A stretch of 64,000 nucleotides of DNA, taken from contig OW051493.1 in the NCBI GenBank assembly GCA_932521035.1, positions 3,782,001 to 3,846,000 of the forward strand, given 5' to 3'. Numbering within the stretch: the stretch's first letter is position 1; every line of letters begins with the position of its first letter. The stretch comes from Oscheius dolichura (Eukaryota; Nematoda; Chromadorea; Rhabditida; Rhabditidae). Position numbers and translations under genes: made by a program. Positions 58,901 to 64,000 of this stretch are shown here, one piece after another. The notes beneath the pieces are model-generated. The model did not search any database and was not told where the DNA came from. It saw nothing but the letters and a program-made list of their open reading frames with translations.

Positions 58901-61248
58901 GGCAACCCTAGAATAAGGGATAATAAAAAGAGCACAGTGACCCTACGAATTCATCGCTGCCGTCCTTACAGTCATTCCAACCATCGCAGGCCACGTTCGA
59001 GGGAACACAGACGTTGTCGGAGTGGCATCGGATCTCCGAAGAAGTACACTCCACTCCTAAAAAATAAGGATATTTCTCTCTCGAATTGCAACTTCTAATG
59101 ATTATTTTGCTCCTCGGAGCCGGGCCGCGTTTGCCTGGCGTAAGCCCTCGTCCGGCAGCCCGTATCGTCCCTGAGTCACAATCAAAACAGGCCGACTACT
59201 TGAGTGCTCCAGGGACAATTGGCTTAGCCCCTATCGATAGGAACTTACGGGAACAGTGGGCCTCGTCGTCTCCGTCGGGGCATTGAGTGACACGGTCACA
59301 GAACTGGCTCACAGGGATGCAGTGCCCAGATTTGCAGGACTTCTCTCCTACCGGGCAGTCTTCTGTCTGGCCGGGCAGATCATCCGACGTGATCCTCACC
59401 TAAATAGTCTAGTTAATGGGAAAAGATGGGGATAGCCACCTCAAAGTGGGCCTTAGATGCGAATCCGTCGACGAGGACCTCGTAGTTGCCGACGTCCTTC
59501 TCATTGATGTTGTCTATCCTCAGATAGTAGTTGTTCTCGCTCTTGTAGATTTCCATCCTCTCGTCCTCCACCAGCCGGAGTTCGCCGTCTCCCAGGATCT
59601 GTTCGCCCTTCCTCCAGACGACTCGGTGATTCTCAGGGACGAGGTCAATCATGGCAGAGAGCAGGACCTGTCCTCCCTTGGGGGCAGACAGTATCTTGTC
59701 CGTCTGGTAGACTACTGGCTGGTGATGGTTACATTCAGCTGAAACTCTTTGAATTAGTAGAAAGCGAGACAACCGACCGAATTTCTTGCTCTCATCCGAT
59801 CCGTCAGGACAGTCTCTATTTTTGTCACATCTCTGACTGGCCGGGATGCAGTTGCCATCGGAACATTGGAACTCGTCCGGCTGGCACTGGTCATTCGCCT
59901 CTGTAACTCTCGATCAATTCCCTCAATAGAACCTTTTCGTTTGCCATGGAAACAGTCGTGCTGGTCATTTGAAGCGGCTGTTTCAGAGCCGTCGCGTGGG
60001 ACAAGACACAATGGCGCGTAGAGCGATGCTCCGTTTGCACTCTCCCCGCTTGTATCCTCCACAAGAGCACACAGGGAGGAGACCCCCGGAAAATTGAACA
60101 GCATGTGCACGACGGATAGAAGAAAACAGACACATCATCATTAATATCCCCACTTATTGGAAGAGGGAGACGGTATGCCATTGGAATGTCCCTGTCAAGT
60201 ATGGAACGAAAGGTCTCTGGCTGACTGTAGCTTCTTTTGTCTTAACCATTTTTGGAGCAGAATCACAAACGACAAAACTGATTCAGGATGCCGGACCGTC
60301 TGGCTATTGAAAATTGCCAACAATTTGGGGCAGACGAGAGGCGCTTTTTCTCCGATACTTAGGAAATAATAAACAAGGAGGATCTGTGGAGGAGAAAGTC
60401 AGAAATAGAGGAAGTGGATGGAATGCCGAAAGACACTCCTTTTGTAGAGTAAAACCGATTCTAAAACCCTTGAGCTGAGGAAAAGGAAGAAGCAAACGGG
60501 TTAAAGAGACCGGAAGAATGGGATGAGCACCAGGAATGAAAGAATAAAGGAGACTCGCAGTATTTCCCGTTAAATTGTGAGAGAGGAGGGATTTGAAAGT
60601 GAATTATTGAAAAAATGGGGAATTTCAGTAAGAAATAAGGAAAACTCGCGCTGGCATAGAAAATAAGAATAGCGAAGACACCTCTGATGATGTTGAGTTG
60701 ATACCCTTCAGTCGAGACAACAAATTTTCCGATTTGGCCTTCGTGGAGGGCCATGAGTATCTTGTCTTCAATCTCGTTCCTCTCCTCGTCACAGAATATG
60801 TCCAGATAGGCTAATAGACCCATCTCTCTGTGGAACCTGAACATTCCCTGTCTTCTGGAGGCCGTCCCCCTTCACCCTACCTGAATTGGAATACTACGGG
60901 CCTATGCTCCCCTCTAACGGGGGCCAAGAGCTCATCGACGGCCAGGGAAATATTGCTGGCCGTCTCAACAAAACCGGTCGAGCCGGGCTTTCGAAGATCA
61001 TAGGAATAGGGGAGATCAGGTAAATTAATGGTGAGCCGGTAGATGACCGAAAGGGCCAACAGGGCGGCCGCCGTCGGAGCCATCACACCGAAACCGAGCA
61101 CAGTCCGCCGGGGGGAGGAGCCTGATACTGATTTCTCCTGTTTGAATAGGCCGAACGTACGCCAATGGCGCCATCTCTGATCCCTCCAATCGTCACTTTT
61201 TTCCTCCCTTTTCATTAGCCATCGGGTAATGCTGAGGGGATCCTCCAT
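29732..61248 (-). CDS. unc-52: perlecan (HSPG2 / UNC-52 homologue), giant multi-exon gene
   Basis: Basement-membrane heparan sulphate proteoglycan; in nematodes UNC-52 anchors muscle attachment to the basement membrane. Domains in order from the N-terminus: SEA (60.7-61.1 kb), LDLa, Ig, then further LDLa repeats with a cysteine-rich insert (to 47.9 kb, about 11 LDLa in all). Next come Ig domains (47.2-48.0, 48.7-49.1 kb), two laminin IV modules with laminin-type EGF repeats (42.0-47.4 kb) and roughly 16 Ig domains (34.7-41.7 kb). LamG1, EGFs, LamG2, a Thr-rich linker, EGF and LamG3 follow, ending FLKYMKKRR at 29732. Exon phases were checked at many joins. Most introns are about 40 bases; those above 1 kb hold other genes or a second promoter. 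Three alternative ends are predicted and listed separately. This single locus fills half of the window. Confidence 0.93.
31183..32069 (+). CDS. neuropeptide-like precursor nested in a perlecan intron
   Basis: Three exons: 31183-31250, 31744-31854 and 32021-32069. [19 protein letters not shown] is a signal peptide. The remaining chain is divided by three Lys-Arg sites, two of them created or kept exactly across splice junctions. The predicted products are [36 protein letters not shown](YAE) and DDPDYEPY. The first two are clearly repeats of one motif, x-N-D-F-[MI]-G-[LM]-L-x-[KR]-Y-Q. No C-terminal glycine, so no amidation. No known family recognised. AATAAA at 32141-32146. The gene lies within perlecan intron 30625-32238, on the opposite strand. 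All three junctions keep one frame and the last exon ends in a stop, which supports a real gene. Confidence 0.75.
35148..35153 (-). terminator. internal poly(A) signal of perlecan (LamG-less form)
   Basis: AATAAA on the minus strand, about 140 bases beyond the alternative stop codon at 35290-35292. It supports 3' end formation before the LamG exons. Confidence 0.6.
35290..35540 (-). other. unc-52: alternative terminal exon of perlecan with basic tail
   Basis: The exon completes an Ig domain ([20 protein letters not shown]) and then runs on as a strongly basic tail ([20 protein letters not shown], then a further Arg/His-rich stretch) to stop 35290-35292. A form ending here would have no LamG/EGF domain V, like the short and medium UNC-52 isoforms known from C. 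elegans. The long form would splice from this exon or around it to the Ig exon near 35000. Confidence 0.6.
35735..41700 (-). other. unc-52: perlecan Ig array (domain IV)
   Basis: About 15 tandem Ig C2-type domains. The middle group (39.3-40.9 kb) is very uniform, with a V-D-P-P-E-Q-T-V-x-E-G start, FRCWVPGNP, and [12 protein letters not shown] ends. An outer group (36.4-38.4 kb) is more varied ([54 protein letters not shown]). Exons are mostly one or half a domain. Confidence 0.85.
44232..45805 (+). CDS. uncharacterised gene nested in a perlecan intron
   Basis: Opposite-strand gene inside perlecan intron 43767-45929. Coding blocks: an N-terminal exon ending [10 protein letters not shown] at a GTAGG donor, [20 protein letters not shown], then [20 protein letters not shown] through [39 protein letters not shown] through [29 protein letters not shown] through [14 protein letters not shown], and [20 protein letters not shown] with stop 45803-45805. 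The dense aromatic and charged content argues for real protein. Splice phases are not secure around 44820-44880, 45030-45280 and 45407-45460; ATG 44367 is another possible start. A run of 24 C lies in the third intron. No family recognised. Confidence 0.5.
45237..45260. repeat. homopolymer of 24 cytosines
   Basis: Twenty-four consecutive C, followed at once by TAG. On the sense strand of the nested gene it could serve as the polypyrimidine tract of an acceptor. A run of this length is also prone to slippage and i-motif/G-quadruplex formation. Confidence 0.9.
49484..49562 (-). promoter_or_regulatory. unc-52: alternative first exon of perlecan with its own signal peptide
   Basis: Inside the 3.57-kb intron 49085-52656. 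ATG 49562 encodes [19 protein letters not shown], a standard signal peptide, followed by VRRRKQT. The exon ends at a strong GTGAGT donor in the phase needed to join the Ig exon that starts at 49084 ([17 protein letters not shown]). A transcript from here would make a secreted perlecan that lacks the SEA domain and most LDLa repeats. Supported by sequence only. Confidence 0.55.
53100..53596 (-). other. unc-52: perlecan exon coding a highly charged Glu/Arg/Gln coiled coil
   Basis: One 497-base exon, in phase between two LDLa exons. After [12 protein letters not shown] it codes about 150 residues of repeats such as [39 protein letters not shown] and [19 protein letters not shown], then a Gln/Pro tail ([10 protein letters not shown]). 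Composition is that of a long single alpha-helix or coiled coil, unexpected in a secreted proteoglycan. The next exon (52657-52915) holds an LDLa followed by a poly-Gln/His/Arg linker. Confidence 0.75.
53990..55178 (-). other. unc-52: perlecan LDLa repeats 5-7 and acidic linker
   Basis: Three LDLa modules in separate exons: [20 protein letters not shown] (55.1 kb), [20 protein letters not shown] (54.4 kb) and [20 protein letters not shown] (54.05 kb), all with the calcium-binding Asp-x-Ser-Asp-Glu type ending. Between them are His/Gln/Pro- and Glu-rich linkers. Confidence 0.8.
55594..57809 (+). CDS. HHAT-like membrane-bound O-acyltransferase nested in perlecan
   Basis: MBOAT family enzyme most like Hedgehog acyltransferase (transfers a fatty acyl chain to a secreted protein's N-terminus in the ER). 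ATG 55594: [20 protein letters not shown]. Multi-pass: [91 protein letters not shown], then [18 protein letters not shown]. That last segment contains the invariant MBOAT histidine (WHG), and the protein ends in a Lys/Glu-rich tail. About ten exons, introns near 40 bases. It lies wholly within perlecan intron 55179-57908, on the other strand, ending 99 bases before the next LDLa exon. Porcupine and DGAT families fit less well. Confidence 0.82.
57909..59903 (-). other. unc-52: perlecan LDLa repeats 1-4, Ig domain and cysteine-rich insert
   Basis: LDLa 1 ([20 protein letters not shown], 59.8 kb), an Ig domain ([20 protein letters not shown], 59.4-59.7 kb), LDLa 2 ([20 protein letters not shown], 59.3 kb), LDLa 3 ([20 protein letters not shown], 59.0 kb) and a short insert with [20 protein letters not shown] (58.1 kb). 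LDLa 4 is [20 protein letters not shown] (57.95 kb). Confidence 0.8.
58443..58464. repeat. (AG)11 microsatellite
   Basis: Twenty-two bases of AG repeat in a perlecan intron, just downstream of a GATATATATAAAAG run. Confidence 0.9.
60682..61248 (-). other. unc-52: perlecan N-terminus: membrane anchor plus SEA domain
   Basis: From ATG 61248 the frame gives about 48 mostly basic residues ([20 protein letters not shown]...), then [20 protein letters not shown] as a hydrophobic span. The SEA domain follows: [33 protein letters not shown], a 44-base intron, then [20 protein letters not shown] and [16 protein letters not shown]. The SEA segment aligns by eye with vertebrate perlecan domain I. Starting at 61248 predicts a type II membrane protein; starting at the internal ATG (MAPTAAALL...) would make the hydrophobic span a cleavable signal. 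Confidence 0.65.
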
Positions 61249-61979
61249 TGTTTGTCTTTATTTTCATCGTCTGGTCAATTTTTCACCCCCAGTCCCTTGT
61301 CGGCACATTTAAAAACGGTCTAATGTTGGCGCTGGTTTTAAGGCGCGCAGATGAATTGCTGACAGCCGCTGTCAAGGAAGAGGCGCAGCTGGCAGCCAAC
61401 TCCTACGGCTCCGTTGCCTAATTGCGCACTTTGACTAATGTAATTACAATCGGGAGATATATGATAGGATAACAAGGGCAGCCACGGATCAGGTACATTT
61501 CGATAATGGAAGGCAGGTGACGGCTGGAGGATCAAGAGAGATTACTCATCTGGCTAAAAGGAGGAACAGCCTCTCCTCTCGACTAGAATAACACGGAGTC
61601 TTACTGTATTGCCAAACAAGAAGTTACAACGGTTCTTCCTATTCTGAGAACTCTTTGAGATGAAAAGCTAGGGGGTAAGATGGACGAGAGGACAAAATGA
61701 GCAGACGGTTAAAGTCCTTCTGTGGTGAACAACCAGCATTTTTTGTAGCCTATCAATAAACTCTGGTTAGAGGATTATTGTATTAGGCTATCTAAAGCAC
61801 CTTCGCTTTCTATAAAAAAAGGGAACGGGACGAAGGAGGGTTGACTGAGGATGCTTCGAATGAGAAGGGCCAAAAATTGGAATGAGTGCTTTTGGAAGAG
61901 AACGACAAGGAGGAGTGAGAACAATAAGAAAAAAGAGGAAGGTGGATATCAAAGTTTTAAAAGGGGACGAGTCTCTTAC
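61249..61979. other. upstream region of perlecan, mostly non-coding
   Basis: No gene supported on the plus strand. On the minus strand a possible last exon of the small acidic gene lies near 61787-61813 (TTTTTTTATAG acceptor, then ESEGALDSLIQ and a stop). Confidence 0.4.
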
Positions 61980-62178
61980 CCGTGGTGTTCGTATCCGGCG
62001 GCCGCAGAAGATCCTGCTGGTCTTCATCTGCTCTGGGAATTTCGATGAGTTCTCCGGAGCCCTCCTCGGTAATCGTAATATCAATAGGTGCAGAATATAT
62101 ACAGTTACTCGTAAGTAGAAGTAAATAGATAATAATTAGGGGGAATCCGAAGAAGAGTGTGCGAGGCGAGGGCCGCAT
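61980..62178 (-). CDS. exon of short acidic secreted protein with Ser-Gly motif
   Basis: ATG 62178: MRPSPRTLFFGFPLIIIYLL then LLTSNCIYSAPID is a strong signal peptide (an upstream in-frame ATG at 62247 would add a hydrophobic lead). The mature part has ITEEGSGELIEIPRADEDQQ, a Ser-Gly flanked by acidic residues as in glycosaminoglycan attachment sites. The exon ends at a GTAAGAG donor after PDTNTT. It could splice to the short exon near 61800 and make a peptide of about 60-70 residues, or provide a secreted N-terminus for perlecan. Both phases fit. Confidence 0.45.
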
Positions 62179-62269
62179 TGCATACATTACATAGACTACG
62201 GCAGCCAGGTGCAGGGCGACCAAAACAAAAATCGCGGGAGATATCAAGGGATAAGGTCATCCCGCGAAG

Positions 62270-62663
62270 ATGGACAACCACAACGCCTATCAGTACCCGC
62301 TGATGAGTTTAGGGTCCGAGGAGGAGACGTTGCCCAAAAAGTGACTATTTGGGGGGAGGATGAGTGGCAGGCAATGGGGGTGAGCTGGAGAGGGCGGCCA
62401 GGGAGATGAGGACAACTCATTTTGCCACTAAATGACTCTATTTTTGATTAACAGATAGTGAAATGAAGATGAAGGCCTTCAATGAACACAAACCAAACGC
62501 TCATCAGTATCCACAATCCAGATGCTCAAAAGAGTTGTTCTATCTGCCCCTTCCCTTGTGGCCAGTTCCTCTAGAGCCACCTTCCAAAAGAACGACGAAT
62601 CCCTCCTCAGAACAGTACTTTCTGAACTCTCCTCCGAAAGGTGAAGGTTCACAGCCGAGATGA
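62270..62663 (+). other. two short related open frames, uncertain
   Basis: A 25-codon frame MDNHNAYQYPLMSLGSEEET and, after an ATTAACAG acceptor, a 66-codon frame MKMKAFNEHKPNAHQYPQSR. They share the N-A-(Y/H)-Q-Y-P motif. No joined frame could be found because a stop follows the splice. Coding status unproven. Confidence 0.2.
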
Positions 62664-62890
62664 TTATTGACTGGGGAAGTCTAATTCGCCCGGCGAAGTA
62701 TGCAGTGATAAGGTCAGGGGGATTGAGAACACCTATACGTATTGCTTATGGTCGGGGATTTCCCATCAGAGTTATCAAAAATGACGCTGTTTGTTTTCGA
62801 AGCGTTCCCTTTCGGAGATCAATTGTGATTCAGAGCCTCCTTCTTTTATCGACGTCCGGAATGATATCAGTTGTCGGCTGCCCTCGGAAG

Positions 62891-62898
62891 TATAAAAG
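62891..62898 (+). promoter_or_regulatory. TATA box
   Basis: TATAAAAG 30 bases upstream of the ATG of the small cysteine-rich peptide gene. Confidence 0.5.
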
Positions 62899-62927
62899 AG
62901 CAGGGCCCCCACAGTCCCTCTGCCCCG

Positions 62928-63150
62928 ATGAAGCTCTTCCTCTTCATCGTCTTATTCCTGAGTGCCATCCAAGTGTCCCTTACAGCCGTAGTTCTTTTTC
63001 CTCTTTTTAAAAACTCTTCCTCTTCAGAGTGTCAAATGTCAATATGCCTGCCGTGACTGGAACCGTTGCATGGATTTTGCCGTCTGGAACCCCGACCAGT
63101 GGATGGTTTGCGAGAACAAGAAGGAGGGGTGTAAATGTAAACGAACATAA
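62928..63150 (+). CDS. small secreted six-cysteine peptide
   Basis: Two exons, 62928-62987 and 63028-63150, around a 40-base intron. MKLFLFIVLFLSAIQVSLTA is a signal peptide that ends exactly at the splice junction. The mature chain of about 40 residues starts SVKCQYACRDWNRCMDF and ends CENKKEGCKCKRT. Spacing is C-x3-C-x5-C-x13-C-x5-C-x-C. The C-x3-C and C-x-C pair is the signature of the cysteine-stabilised alpha/beta fold of defensin-like peptides, so an antimicrobial or signalling role is possible, but no family is identified. Its nearest AATAAA is 63339-63344. Confidence 0.75.
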
Positions 63151-63329
63151 ACTGAATTCAGCAATTCCAACAGTGTGTTGTAATGGGAAAAATGACTGTC
63201 CCATGGGGTAAAAGGACCGGCTTGACTCACAGCTGCTGTACGTTTGAACCCCTCCCTTCCCAGAGAGCCACCAGGGGTGACCGTCTCATTCATGGCTCAC
63301 TTGAGTCATCTCTCCGCGTGCGTTCTTCT

Positions 63330-63344
63330 TTTATTGGCAATAAA
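63330..63344. terminator. bidirectional poly(A) signal
   Basis: TTTATTGGCAATAAA: AATAAA on the plus strand (63339-63344) and on the minus strand (63330-63335) within 15 bases, serving the convergent cysteine-rich peptide gene and the helical secreted protein gene. Confidence 0.7.
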
Positions 63345-63382
63345 TTACAGGCACTTTGGGGGGAGGGGGAGCCGGGGGGAGA

Positions 63383-64000
63383 TCAGTCGTCGCGGAGGGT
63401 GGAGGACTCTAGGTCGTGGCGGGTGGTGGACTCCTTGTCCTCGGCCGTCGCCGCGTCGTAGATCTTCTTCAACTCGGGGATGACTTCTGTCTGGGCAAAG
63501 TCGGAGGCCTTCTCGGCTTTCTGAAGCACAGATTCTCTATATTTTAAAAGGGGCTCACGTCTGATAGCCACTCTCTGATGGTTTTATGTGTCTCTGGGTC
63601 CTGGAGCTTCTCCTTGGCCGCGTTGAACTTCTCCCTGAAGACCTCTGTTTGATTGATTCTAGAAGCTTTGTTGCATTTCAGAAAACCGCCACCACCACCT
63701 CCCCCACTCCAACTACAATTTAAAATACTATTTAATTGAGGGACAGACACAAAAAGCTCGGTGTCCACCTACTTTACGACTTCTTTAACGGCATCCTTGG
63801 CATTCTCATATTTTTCTCTGAAATAGCCTCTACCCCGAGCTGACTCTACCCGAAATGAAGACCCCTACCTGATGGTTGGACTGGCAGTCTCCTTTACCCA
63901 ACTGGCGGCCGACGTCAATCCCCCGGTGACCGATTCTGTGAAGGAGTCCCACCAGTCGGCGTTGACCGTGGAGACGGAGACGAGGAGAAGGGCACAGAGG
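63383..64000 (-). CDS. small secreted helical protein, 5' end beyond window
   Basis: Partial: the initiator lies past 64000. What is seen begins LCALLLVSVSTVNADWWDSF, the end of a signal peptide, then TESVTGGLTSAASWVKETAS, EKYENAKDAVKEVV, REKFNAAKEKLQDPETHKTI, AEKASDFAQTEVIPELKKIY and TTRHDLESSTLRDD, stop at 63383. The chain is amphipathic, alternating Lys/Glu-rich helix, like small nematode secreted helical or LEA-like proteins. Exons are joined by introns of about 40-110 bases. Function unknown. Confidence 0.7.

Noticed and set aside
62660-63010. 116-codon plus-strand frame
   Set aside because: Overlaps the promoter and first exon of the cysteine-rich peptide in another frame, with no recognisable domain.

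Overview
The window looks like the compact nuclear genome of a small invertebrate, most probably a nematode. Almost every gene is cut by GT...AG introns of only 36-44 bases. Many start codons sit 0-3 bases after a TTTTAG/TTTCAG acceptor, as expected for spliced-leader trans-splicing. Poly(A) signals (AATAAA) lie very close to stop codons, and the gene content (GH25 lysozyme pair, METTL24-like methyltransferase, CLIC/EXC-4-like protein, perlecan/UNC-52 with short and long forms) is nematode-like. Another small-genome metazoan (tardigrade, appendicularian) cannot be excluded from sequence alone.

Layout. 0.3-2.3 kb: two tandem short-chain dehydrogenases (-), the second lacking the normal C-terminus. 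2.6-4.8 kb: CDK5RAP3 (+), converging on an SLC23 nucleobase/ascorbate transporter (-, 4.9-6.8 kb). 7.2-18.1 kb: a tandem array of ten paralogous four-TM membrane proteins (+), the first probably a pseudogene, with one unrelated small gene on the opposite strand. 18.1-20.2 kb: METTL24-like methyltransferase and CLIC (-). 20.7-22.8 kb: an uncharacterised gene (-) and what looks like a decayed inverted copy. 23.2-26.0 kb: G-protein gamma subunit and two GH25 lysozymes (+). 26.1-28.4 kb: a secreted protein of unknown family (-). 28.8-29.5 kb: a broken FLYWCH-like fragment and non-coding sequence.

29.7-61.2 kb: one giant perlecan (HSPG2/unc-52) gene on the minus strand: SEA, about 11 LDLa repeats, Ig, laminin IV/laminin-EGF, a long Ig array, then LamG/EGF. 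Its few large introns each carry something extra: a neuropeptide-like precursor (+, 31.2-32.1 kb), an uncharacterised gene (+, 44.2-45.8 kb), an HHAT-like acyltransferase (+, 55.6-57.8 kb) and an alternative first exon with its own signal peptide (-, 49.5 kb). An alternative terminal exon with its own poly(A) signal (35.3 kb) would give a form without LamG domains, as known for UNC-52.

61.2-64 kb: a short secreted acidic protein (-), a small six-cysteine secreted peptide (+) and the 3' part of a helical secreted protein (-) that runs off the window.

Intron-exon models were read by eye from ORF continuity and splice signals. Exon ends given to the base are those checked directly; others are approximate.
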